Positions 9,867-19,508 of a stretch of 24,988 nt of DNA are shown here, in pieces; position 1 is the first letter of the stretch, and every line of letters starts with the position of its first letter. Below the pieces are notes generated by a model. That model was not told the DNA's origin, did not search any database, and worked only from the letters and a program-made list of their open reading frames with translations. Source of the DNA: Willaertia magna (Eukaryota > Heterolobosea > Eutetramitea > Acrasida > Naegleriidae). The stretch spans positions 1 through 24,988 of the forward strand of contig CADWAF010004284.1 in assembly GCA_902984215.1 (NCBI GenBank). Direction: 5' to 3'. Position numbers and translations under genes: made by a program.

Positions 9867-12800
9867 CTAATCCTCAAATTCAGTCAAATCAAGGGTTAAT
9901 GTTTTGGATGATTTTGTTGGTAGGTCTCTGTAAATACCAACAAGTGAATGGGCATTGGTATAAAAGTTTTCTTTAAGGGAGATAATTAAAAATTGACAAG
10001 TATTTTTGTTGACGTTAGTTTGAACGAAATTAGCAACCTTTTGCACGTTAACATTATCTAAGGCGGCATCAATTTCATCCAAAATGAAAAATGGTGAAGG
10101 TCTGAATCTGTGAATGGCAAATAGTAAGGCAAGGGCAGCAACAGTTTTTTCACCACCACTAAGTTGAGACATATCTCTGTATCTTTTAGACGGTGGCATT
10201 GCGTTGTACTTAATTCCAGCCAAGTATGGTTCTTCAGTATCCTCAGATGTTAGATATGCAGTACCTCCAGGTTGTGTCTCAGATCTTGTCAACTCTTTGT
10301 AAATACTATCAATAGCTTCTGATATTGCATCAAAGGCATCTGAAAATGCTTTCTTTCTCTTTTCTTTAATATCTTCAAATTCTTTCTTGGATTTCTTAGC
10401 TTCCTCCCTTGTTTTATTGTACTCTTTGAAAACATCATCATATTTCTTTGAAACTGTATCTAATTTTCCTGAAATAGCTGCACTAGGTGCTAGTTTTTCA
10501 ATTTCTTGTTCCAATTCTTGAAGTCCTGCCTCATATTGCTTTTCTATTTCTTCGTAGTGTTTTTGATCCTTAATTCTCTTCACACTATCCTTTAGTCCAG
10601 AGAAATCTAAGGTAACAACTTCTTCACCAGCAGTAGGTGCTTGTTGAGATTGAGAAACACTAAATGACTCACTGAATCTAAGGTCACCCTCTTCGGTTTC
10701 AGCAGATTCAGGTTGCTTCTTTCTCTTTTTCTTTCCTCTTTCTGATTGTTTAGATGTTTTTCTTTTCTTTCCTTCTTCTTCACCTTCCTCTTCAGATTCT
10801 GATTCTTCTGCAGTGGTATTCTTAATAGTTGGCAGATCTATTTCTTCCAATCTACACTTCATAAATAATTCTTGTCTCTTGTTTCTTAGTTGATCAATTT
10901 GATTTTCTTTGGCAGTTATTTGTTTAGATAATTTAGTTATTTCATTATATTCATCTTGTAAAATCTTTTTCAATTCATTAATTTCTGTTGTCTTGTCATC
11001 TACTTCAGATTGAGACTTCTTTAATTCCTCAGAAATCTTTTTGTGCTCTTTTTCAAGAGTTGATAATTCAGTTTCAAGTTCCTTTGCTTGAGTTTTTCTG
11101 TTTTCCAAATCCTTTTCGTCTTTCTTGATATCTTTTTTAAGTTTTTGTATTGGTGTTTTAATATCTCTTCTGTTTAGTAAATCTAATTGATTTTTAACTC
11201 TAGCGATCATTGTTTCAAATCTAGATCTTTCTTTGGCTGCTTTTTCTTCAATCTTTTCTCTTCTTCTTTCGTACTCACGAATGTTATCAATACCTACTTC
11301 CTTTGAAAAGTCTGCAAAGATACCCTCTTCGATATCAATAATTGAAGACTCAATGGTACTTATTCTTTCTTCAACAGATGAAATCTTTGACTTTGTTTCT
11401 TCTAATGATGGTTGTTCTTTAGTCAATTCAGTATCTAGATCTTGTATTTCAGTATCTAAACTTGCTATCTTTTTCTTGGTGAAATCTAAGTCATTCTTAG
11501 TATACTTAGTTTTATGGTCTAATTCAGAAACTTCTGTTTGTAATTTAACTAGAGAAGCAGCGTCTGAAACTTCTTCTCTTGTTAACAATTGTATTTCAGA
11601 TACGAGTTTATCACGAGTGATTTTTAACTTTTCAATATCTCTTTCTTTTGTTTTAGAAATTCTAGATCTAGCTTCAGATGCACCTCCTGTCATCATACCA
11701 GACTTGTGTATTACAGTTCCATCTAATGTTACTGCCTTTAACTTAATACCTAAGTTGGCACTATCTTCATAGCAAAGATCAGATGCATCTTTTAATGTGT
11801 CACAAACAATAGTATTTCCTAGAGCATATCTGAATGCTTTTTCTACTTTATCGTCAAAAGTTATAACATCAATAACTAACTTTGCACTACTATTTGGTAT
11901 TTTTCTTAGCTTTTCATTAATTTTCTTTACTTTAACTGTATCTAAAGGAATGAACGTGGCAGAACCTAATCTTTGTTCTTTCAAATATTTAATACATTCC
12001 AAAGCAGTTTTTTGATCTTCACAAACAATGGAGTGTAAATCCTTTCCCAAAGAAACAGAGACAGCAACATTGTACTTATCTCTAGTAACTGTACATAAAT
12101 CAGTCAATGTACCAAGCACACCAGGGAATAATCTTTTCATTCCCTCTAATGCTTCTCTAAATCTTTGTTCTCTTTCATTTTCTTTCTTTTCAACTCTTGC
12201 CTCCTTTAATTCATCCCTCAATTTATTCAATTCATCGTCTGCTTTTTGTTTTCTCTTTTTCTTTTCATCAATATCTGATTGTAATTTTTCAAATTTATTC
12301 TTTTTATCCTCAAGAGAAGATTGATTAGATTGGATTGCTTCTTCTAATTTTTCTGCTCTTTTCTTTTGAGCTTTTCTTTGTTCTTCTAATTGTCTTCTTC
12401 TTTCCTCTAATTGAGAGATTTTTTGTTGTAATAATTTTTCTGCCTCACTTAAAGTGGTTTTTTCACTTTCTACAGAAGCCAATTCTTGTCTCAAGTTAAC
12501 AGTTCTTTCTCCTGCTTGTGTCTTTAAACGGTTATATTGTTTTAATTGATCTTCAGTTAAGTCTAATTCCTCAGTTTCTTCTTTCGTTAATTGTTCTTCA
12601 AACTCATCCCTTTCTTTTTCTATGGTACTTAATTCATTTTGTAATTGTTCTACATCTTTATCATGTTTTTCAAGTTGACTTTGTTTTTTCTCAAGAGATT
12701 TCTTATTGTTTTTAATACCATTCTCTAAATGGCTAATTTCAACTCTAACACCCGCCAAATCTTCCTTCTTTGTTTGTAATTTTTCTTTGTGAGATTTTAC

Positions 12801-13730
12801 CTTTTCAGTTGATAAAATATTTTGTTTCTTTAGTTTTGCTAAATCTCTCTTCTTATTATTAATTTGATCATTTGTTGTCGATTGACGTTGTTCTAGTGTT
12901 TTACGTTCCCTAGTTAACTTTGCAAGTTCCTTTTTATGTTTACTAATATCCTTTTCGATATGATACAATTTCCATAAAACAAACTCTGCTTGAAGTTCAG
13001 TATGTTCTGAAGTTGCTTCATCAAATCTATCAGCATCCTTCTTTTGATTTTTATATTGAGCTTTCTCAGCAGAAACACCCTTCTTCTTCTGAAAGTTTGT
13101 AATTAATTGATTATTTGATTTTTCATAAATTTCTTTTAATCTATCATAATCTTTTTTGTATTCTTCAGATCCAGAAATTTGTTCAAATAATTTTGTTAAT
13201 TCTAGTGGAGATTTTGCTGCAATATTTTCTACATCTCCTTGAAAAACAAGAAAATTTCTTGCTTTTGTTAAAATACCATGTTTTTTTAATTCCTTTTCGT
13301 AATCACCTGAACTGACTACTTTATTATTTATTTTGTATTCAGCTGATCCTTGAGCGGAAATACTTCTTGTGAAATGGATTTCTTCATCGTCTACTGTAAA
13401 TACAATTTTAACGAAGGCTGTTCTGTTTTGTTGTTGAGCTAAACCGTCACCATTAAATATTAATTGTTTTAGATGACTACTTCTTAGATACTGGGCACGT
13501 AAACCCATAACAAAACTTATAGCATCCATTAGATTACTTTTACCACTACCATTTGGTCCAATTACGCATGTGAATTCTTTAAAAGGTCCAATAATTTGTT
13601 TTCCTTTGTATGATTTGAAATTTTCTAATTCTATTCTTTCAATTCTACCATGTTTACCCGATATTGATGTTATTGATGAAGTGGTTGATATTTGTGTTTC
13701 AGAAGTTTCACTTTGTTGAGTGCTACTCAT
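9867..13730 (-). CDS. SMC1: Cohesin subunit SMC1
   Basis: An intronless gene for 1287 residues (human SMC1A has 1233). SMC1 pairs with SMC3 through its hinge and joins the kleisin RAD21/SCC1 to form cohesin, the nuclear ring that holds sister chromatids together. Seen in order: head with ELENFKSYKGKQIIGPF and Walker A GPNGSGKS (58-65), first coiled coil (about 190-530), hinge (about 536-683, ending MMTGGASEARS), second coiled coil, ABC signature LSGGEKTVAALALLFAIH (from 1190), Walker B FFILDEIDAALDN (about 1214-1226) and FYTNAHSLVGIY. SMC1 rather than SMC3 or a condensin SMC is indicated by SYKGKQIIGPF, EYKINNKVV, NFLVFQGDVE and EEPYLAGIKYNAMPPSKR. A charged insertion (about 972-1036) combines acidic and Lys/Arg runs with a VSQSQQ segment. 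Start ATG 13730 is preceded by a shared promoter. The stop is TAG. Confidence 0.96.
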   Translation of the reverse strand: MSSTQQSETSETQISTTSSITSISGKHGRIERIELENFKSYKGKQIIGPFKEFTCVIGPNGSGKSNLMDAISFVMGLRAQYLRSSHLKQLIFNGDGLAQQQNRTAFVKIVFTVDDEEIHFTRSISAQGSAEYKINNKVVSSGDYEKELKKHGILTKARNFLVFQGDVENIAAKSPLELTKLFEQISGSEEYKKDYDRLKEIYEKSNNQLITNFQKKKGVSAEKAQYKNQKKDADRFDEATSEHTELQAEFVLWKLYHIEKDISKHKKELAKLTRERKTLEQRQSTTNDQINNKKRDLAKLKKQNILSTEKVKSHKEKLQTKKEDLAGVRVEISHLENGIKNNKKSLEKKQSQLEKHDKDVEQLQNELSTIEKERDEFEEQLTKEETEELDLTEDQLKQYNRLKTQAGERTVNLRQELASVESEKTTLSEAEKLLQQKISQLEERRRQLEEQRKAQKKRAEKLEEAIQSNQSSLEDKKNKFEKLQSDIDEKKKRKQKADDELNKLRDELKEARVEKKENEREQRFREALEGMKRLFPGVLGTLTDLCTVTRDKYNVAVSVSLGKDLHSIVCEDQKTALECIKYLKEQRLGSATFIPLDTVKVKKINEKLRKIPNSSAKLVIDVITFDDKVEKAFRYALGNTIVCDTLKDASDLCYEDSANLGIKLKAVTLDGTVIHKSGMMTGGASEARSRISKTKERDIEKLKITRDKLVSEIQLLTREEVSDAASLVKLQTEVSELDHKTKYTKNDLDFTKKKIASLDTEIQDLDTELTKEQPSLEETKSKISSVEERISTIESSIIDIEEGIFADFSKEVGIDNIREYERRREKIEEKAAKERSRFETMIARVKNQLDLLNRRDIKTPIQKLKKDIKKDEKDLENRKTQAKELETELSTLEKEHKKISEELKKSQSEVDDKTTEINELKKILQDEYNEITKLSKQITAKENQIDQLRNKRQELFMKCRLEEIDLPTIKNTTAEESESEEEGEEEGKKRKTSKQSERGKKKRKKQPESAETEEGDLRFSESFSVSQSQQAPTAGEEVVTLDFSGLKDSVKRIKDQKHYEEIEKQYEAGLQELEQEIEKLAPSAAISGKLDTVSKKYDDVFKEYNKTREEAKKSKKEFEDIKEKRKKAFSDAFDAISEAIDSIYKELTRSETQPGGTAYLTSEDTEEPYLAGIKYNAMPPSKRYRDMSQLSGGEKTVAALALLFAIHRFRPSPFFILDEIDAALDNVNVQKVANFVQTNVNKNTCQFLIISLKENFYTNAHSLVGIYRDLPTKSSKTLTLDLTEFED

Positions 13731-13838
13731 GGCGCCTAGTGTTGTTGTATTTTTTAATAAAATTTTGCTCGTTAAATTGGTGATTTGGCGCTAAAATCAA
13801 GTTTTCATTGGCGGGCTGGAAAGCTCATTACAAAAAAA
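13731..13838. promoter_or_regulatory. Bidirectional promoter of SMC1 and the Sfi1-like gene with E2F-like elements
   Basis: Only 108 bases separate the two start codons, so both promoters must sit here or inside the genes. The GC-poor stretch holds three GGCG words: GGCGCC at 13731-13736 touching the SMC1 ATG, TTTGGCGC at 13784-13791 (an exact match to the E2F/DP consensus TTTSSCGC), and ATTGGCGGG at 13807-13815. E2F-type sites commonly drive G1/S genes such as cohesin. Whether this organism uses them is inference. TTGGCGG also occurs inside unrelated coding sequence (near 5904 and 21476), which weakens the third site. Confidence 0.5.
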
Positions 13839-16800
13839 ATGAAAAAACAACACGTTAAAGAAAAAGAAAAAAGAGATAGCAAAAAACCAATTTTCATTAA
13901 GAAACCTGTTCCGAGTAATAATAAAGTAATTAATCCACAACCAATAATAAGATATCATGATATTGATGATGAAGAGCCCATAAAACTACTTCCCCCAAAA
14001 CCGTCTATTTCTCCAAACTTTAAAAAACAAGAAATATCTCTAAAATTAATAATACCAAAAGAACACTCAGAATCAATAGAAAATCTAACAAAACAATTTA
14101 AAAAACTAGGAAATTTCCCAACAAAACAAAATAAAGAACCACAAGGAGAACCTAAAATTCAACCCAGTGCTGTAAAACAACAAATTGTTAAGCAACAACA
14201 ACCAATCACACAAAAACCACAAGTTCAACAACCTCAAAATGTATTTTCTTTGGAATGGGTTAAGAAAAAACAGGCAGCACTTGAAAGGAGAAAAAGTAGA
14301 TTAAAACAGGAAGATCTAGCAAGAAAAGTTGTATGTATTATTTTTACTTTTTGAATTTTGCTTATTTCTATTAAGATTGACAAATGGAAATTATTTGCAA
14401 AAGATGGGTTGGATAAAATTAAGGCAAAGAATTACAGAAATAAGATTTTGATTACAAAGTGTTTTAATTATTGGAAGAAAAAGAAAGAGGATAGAGACAG
14501 TATGTGGAAACGGGAATTCATTTTGCAAACAAGACATAAATTTGTGACATACCAGATATTTTTTCATAAATGGAGAGAAATGTATGAACGAAGCATATTG
14601 CAAGAAAGAGAGGCAATAAGTAAGTAGTCAAAATATTCAAACTGTACTTATTGATTTTAGATCATGGTTTTATGTTTTTATCTTGGAAATTACAGGTAAA
14701 ATCAATTCAGGCATTAAAAAATTATGTGGAATATAGAAAGAAAAAGAATCAGAATATGCTTATTGCTAACCAATACTCAAATCATAGAATAACGAGGAAG
14801 GTATTTAATGTATACAAAAAAAGTAAGTTCATTGTGGAATTTTCCCCAATTTACTTAATTTATCAAAGTAATGGAAATGGAGAAAAAGTTTGCTACGGCT
14901 GAGGATTTTCATTTATTTATGTTAAAAAACAAAACACTTTTTTCTTTAAAAAAATTTGTAAAGATTAGTGAAGATGAAAGGGTGACAAAAGCTGATGAAT
15001 TTAGAAATGAAAACCTTATGAGAAAGGTATTAATTTCATTAAATAATTATAAAGTTTATAAACATAAAAAAAAAGAAGATATAGAGACATACAACCAAAG
15101 AGCCGATGATTTCTTTAAGTCAAAGCGATTAAAAATATATTTTGAAATAATTGTAAATTATTGTAAAACTAGAAAGGAAAAAGCCCTAAGAAACGAAATA
15201 GGAATGAATTTTAGAAACAAACACACAAAAAAGAAATATTTTTACTTTTGGAATAATTTACTGAGTAGAAAACTCAATTTAAATGAAATTGATGTAAGTG
15301 CCGTAACTTACTATTCAAACTTAATTCTTTCAGAATTATTCTATTGTATTTAGAAGGAGATCTATTCTTAAAACTTTTTTCAACAAGTGGAAAGAGAAGT
15401 ATTTTGAAAAATTGGATTACACTAAGAAATTGAAAACAGCTTTAGTGTATGATAATTTGAGAATGATGTACAATTGTTTTAGTCCATTAAAACAGGTAAG
15501 TTTTAATTTCAAATAATTCCTAAATTTGTAAAGTATTGGCTGTATAGAAAAGAAAAAAAGGAAAAACTAAACAATGCATTGAGATTTAATAGGTTTTGTA
15601 CTGCCTTTAGATATTTTCAGCTTTGGAAAGTAAGTTTTATCTATTCTACCCTTCAAAAATTGACCTTTTCTTAGAATAAGTATTCAATTAATGAAGAAAA
15701 GCATATCAGAGACATTACCTTGGTACATCAATTTCATGAAAGAATGAATGTCAAATTAATTCTTAAAGTAAGTTAATATTTCAAATATTGTAATTTTCGT
15801 TTTAAGGTGTTTGAGGGGTTTAGAAGAAATGTAGGGAATATGAGACTGAAAGAGAAAGAGGAAGATAATATTGTTTCTAAATACCGTGCAATACTAAAAC
15901 AAAAGAAATTAAACAGAATTTTCAAAGCATGGTATAAACATCATGAATTAAAAGCTCTTTCAAAGATAAATAATGCAAGAGCCTTAATATTTTACAACAA
16001 ATCTCTTAAATTACTTGCATTAAAAGGATTATACAATTTCACACAACACAAAGGAAATAAAAAAGAACTGGAACATAGAGCGAAGAATTTTTTACTAAAA
16101 AAACTTGGGAAAAGATTTCTAACAACGTGGAGACATAAAACTGATAAGAGTTTAGAAATGAAATGCAAATTGAAGAAAGCAGATTACGCCAATAACAAAA
16201 CAATTTTGAAAAGAAGTTTTTTTGCATTAAGACATTTTTCTGTTTATTCCAAAAACAAAACTAAATTGAAAGTGGAAGCCCTTCAAAGGAGAAATACTTT
16301 ACTTATGAGGAGGGGACTATTACAATGGATGGAATCTGCCTACGAAAAACAACAATTAAGAAAAAGACAATTACGAATGAATTACAATAAGTACGACTTT
16401 GATAAAATGTCAGTAGTTGAAAAGTTTGCTAGATATTGGCTCTATATTACAGTTAGGAATTCTCAAAAGAGGAGACCTGATCTATTTCAAAAATTCAAAC
16501 AAATTCCAATACCCAAACAAAAACCAATTATTCCAGAAAATTTGCCACTCCCTGAAAATAATCATAGCCACATTAAGGGGAATACAAATGCTGTACAAGT
16601 AAGGCACTTTTCCCCTAAACGACCTGCACCAAGAAGACCAGTGGAATTAATTTTGGAAGAAGAAATTGGAAAGCAACAACCAATGGGTGACATTTCAAGA
16701 GTTCAGAAACAAAATCCTAAACCAATCGAAAATAATAATTCAGAAAAGATTGGTGTTTTATATGAAGAAATAGAAAGAATAACCAAAGTACTGAATGAGT

Positions 16801-17045
16801 ATGATGAACTGTGGACTCCAACCTATCTTGCGGAAAGAACTGAAAGAAAAAATTTAAAGACCATTATTGAAAGCAACTCCCTGACTGATGAAGAATTAAT
16901 AATTTCAACACGTAACTTAGAAGTTTTAGAGAAAAGAGCTACAAGTTATTTGCACTTTAAACGAAATGAGCTCCCAAAACTTGTAGAACACTTAAATTCC
17001 TACTGTAGTCAACTCTCCCAACTTTTGTTATTAAATCAAGAATGA
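13839..17045 (+). CDS. Sfi1-like centrin-binding repeat protein
   Basis: Eight exons join into one frame of 970 residues: 13839-14330, 14376-14619, 14661-14822, 14869-15293, 15334-15495, 15534-15629, 15675-15767 and 15807-17045. The seven introns are 45, 41, 46, 40, 38, 45 and 39 nt, beginning GTAAGT (six) or GTATGT (one). From residue 165 to about 790 the protein is a chain of basic helices with repeated F/L-x-x-W-K/R motifs: FNYWKK, FFHKWRE, FLSWKLQ, YFWNN, FFNKWKE, YFQLWKN, FKAWYKH, FLTTWRH, LLQWMES. This is the Sfi1 pattern, a long helix in which each repeat binds one centrin, found at centrosomes, basal bodies and their linkers. The N-terminus is basic and Gln/Pro-rich. The C-terminal 180 residues lack repeats and include RHFSPKRPAPRRPVEL. 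I take ATG 13839 as the start; the frame is open further upstream but has no ATG. The TGA overlaps the MSH4 ATG. Confidence 0.8.
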
Positions 17046-19508
17046 AAAAAACAAACCATACCAACAGTAAAGGATACGACTTGGAGATAACAAAAAAAGA
17101 TTTACCAATAAGTAGGAAACAAAAAGGCAAAGGAAGGGATACGGGTTCCTCTTCAAGAGGAAGGCTTTCCTCTAATACAACAACCCCAAAGTCAGGTAGT
17201 AACAGTAATTCCACTAATTTAATTGCTCTAATTGATAATGCAGCAAGGTATGTTTATTAAATACCTTACTCTTTAACCTTTTTTTAGGGAAGTTGGATTT
17301 GCATGTTTTAATTTAAGGACAAACACAGTTTATCTAACTCAATACAATGAAAGCAGTAGTTACTCTAATACTTGTAATATGCTTAAGATATACGAGCCTG
17401 TAGAAGTTGTATTCCCTAAAAGTTTGTATGACAGTAAATTACCAAACGTTGTGAAACAAGAGCTAGAGACCAAAGTTAGCTTCATTTCCAGAAAATTCTT
17501 TAATGAAAACAAGGGTTTTGAGTTTATTGAACAGTTAATTATAGATGAACATCGTAGCGTAGTTGCTGATACCTCAACAAAATATCTTTGTGTCAGTTGT
17601 CTATGCGCAATCATACAATATATAGAATACATACAAGAGATTTCTATTGCCCCTCATAGCTTGAAGATAAATTATATAGCTTGCAATGGTTTCTTACTGA
17701 TTGACTCTGTATCTATCACTAATCTGGAGCTAGTTAGAAGTCTAAAGTATGGAAATACTAATGGAACTTTGTTGTCCTTGCTTGATTATTCAAAAACACC
17801 TATGGGAAAGAGAATGATAAGAAGTAATATACTTCAACCTTTAACAGATAACTCTACTTTAAACGCTAGATTAGACTGTGTTGACGAACTTCTGGCTAGA
17901 GAAACTTCTTTCTTTGATTTAGGTACATGCTTAACAGAGTTTGGTTCAGTTGACTTTTCTCATTTACTAACTCAATTCACTCATACCCGAAAGGCCTCCA
18001 CTTCTAGATTTGCCTTAAATCTTGTTTTAAACATTATATACCTAAGACATTTATTAACTAAACTTCCTGATCTTCAGAAAGTCCTCTCTGCGTTTAGTAA
18101 TGCTTTACTTGTAACGATTTCAGTAACTCTTGAGTCCAATAATTTAACTCAACTCAAGGAAGAAATTGATTCTATTTTAGATGAAGCGTCTATTACTAAA
18201 TGTAAAAACAAGCAGCAACAAGCCTGCTTTGCAGTTAAGCCTGCGATTGATGGACTTCTAGATGTAGCTAGAAAGCAATACATAGAAACAATTGAGGAAA
18301 TTCATGAACTTCACAAAAAGTATCAAAATGATACAGGTTTATCAACCCTTAAAGTTAGATACAATGTTAGAAGAGGGTATCATCTTTGCATTGATGACAA
18401 AAACAAACTATCTCCTGAAACTCAAAAACTATTCATTCAAAGATCGAAAAAAGGGAGACAGATTCATTGCTCAACAAGCGAACTTAATTCGTTAAATGTA
18501 AGATTAAGGGATATAATGGAGGAAATATATCTTTTAACTGAAAATGTAATCAATAAGTTGACAGAAAAGATTAGACAAAACCTTGGACAATTATTCAAGA
18601 TAAGTGAATCAATTGGTTTGCTTGATATGCTTTTTTCATTTGCTACTTTGGTAACTCTCAGCAACAATTATATAAGACCTGAGTTTACTGATGAAGGACC
18701 AATAGCGATTAAAAGTGGTAGACACCCCGTACTTGAAAAAACTATATCTGGAGGTAGTTATGTGTCGAATGACACTTATTTATCAGAATCAGGAAACCTA
18801 CATATTATAACAGGTGCAAACATGTCTGGGAAATCAACTTACTTACGTCAAGTCGCCTCAATACAAATACTAAGTCAAATTGGTTCTTATGTACCTGCTT
18901 CGTTTTGTAGTATTAGAATAGCAGATAGAATATTCACAAGAATTGGAACTAATGATGATTTAGAAAATAATAACAGTACATTTATGGTAGAAATGAAAGA
19001 AGTAGCAAACATAATACAAAATGCCTCAAATAAGAGTTTAATAATTATTGATGAATTGGGAAGAAGCTCCAGTAATATCGAGGGTAGCTCTATTGCTTGG
19101 AGTGTTACAGAATATCTTGCCTCTCTTAGGGCATACACCTTATTTGCCACTCACTATACAGAACTAAGTGAATTAGATACTATCTATCCAAATATTAGGA
19201 ACATGCATTTAAAGGTATCAACAACACAAGATGGTGAATTAAATTATCTCTACCATATTGAAACAGGAAGTTGCAACCAAGATAGATATGGTATTAAGTT
19301 GGCAAAGATGTTGGGAATCTCTAATGACATAATAATTGAGAGTGAAAAGCTGTTACAACAACTTTTGGAAAAAAAACAACGAGTAAGGAGTAATGAAGAA
19401 GAATTAAATCAAAAGAAATTAGCATTTGGTGTTGCCTCAAAATTATTGGCTCACAAAGATTCTTCATTTGAAACATTTAAAAATTTAGTACACAAGTTAT
19501 TGAACTAA
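17042..19508 (+). CDS. MSH4: MutS homologue MSH4 (meiotic crossover factor)
   Basis: Two exons, 17042-17247 and 17288-19508, with a 40-nt GTATGT...TTTAG intron, giving 808 residues. MSH4 pairs with MSH5 as a clamp that stabilises meiotic recombination intermediates and promotes crossovers. It has no mismatch-recognition domain, and none is seen here. Conserved blocks follow MSH4 order: EVGFACFNLRTNTVYLTQY, YIEYIQEISIAPHSLKI, LLDYSKTPMGKRMIRSNIL followed by RLDCVDELL, YIRPEFTDEGPIAIKSGRHP, Walker A TGANMSGKST (577-586), SIRIADRIFTRIGTNDD, Walker B IIIDELGR (to 661) and FATHYTELSELD (from 688). Two positions differ from the family: A for P in Walker A (usual TGPNMSGKST), and DELGRSSSN for DELGRGT. 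The first 65 residues are low-complexity. ATG 17042 is the only in-frame ATG in exon 1, and a stop lies upstream at 17006. The gene converges on the carrier. Confidence 0.92.

Noticed and set aside
11233..11772. 179-codon plus-strand frame inside SMC1
   Set aside because: It is the antisense shadow of the coiled coil, rich in Ser, Leu and Phe because the sense strand is Lys/Glu-rich. It has no domain.
9867..13730. SMC3 or a condensin SMC
   Set aside because: SYKGKQIIGPF, EYKINNKVV, NFLVFQGDVE and the final FYTNAHSLVGIY are SMC1-specific patterns.
13785..13838. Start of the Sfi1-like gene at a TTG, 54 bases upstream of the ATG
   Set aside because: The frame is open from 13785, but it opens with TTG. 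The first ATG is 13839, and the 5' stretch contains the E2F-like promoter words.
15807..17045. Last part of the Sfi1-like gene as a separate gene starting with GTG
   Set aside because: A clean 39-nt intron joins it in frame to the preceding exon, and the centrin-binding repeats continue across the joint.
16900..17300. Sfi1-like and MSH4 as one fused protein
   Set aside because: MSH4 is in the -1 frame relative to the upstream stop, no intron bridges the two, and each part is a complete protein for its family.
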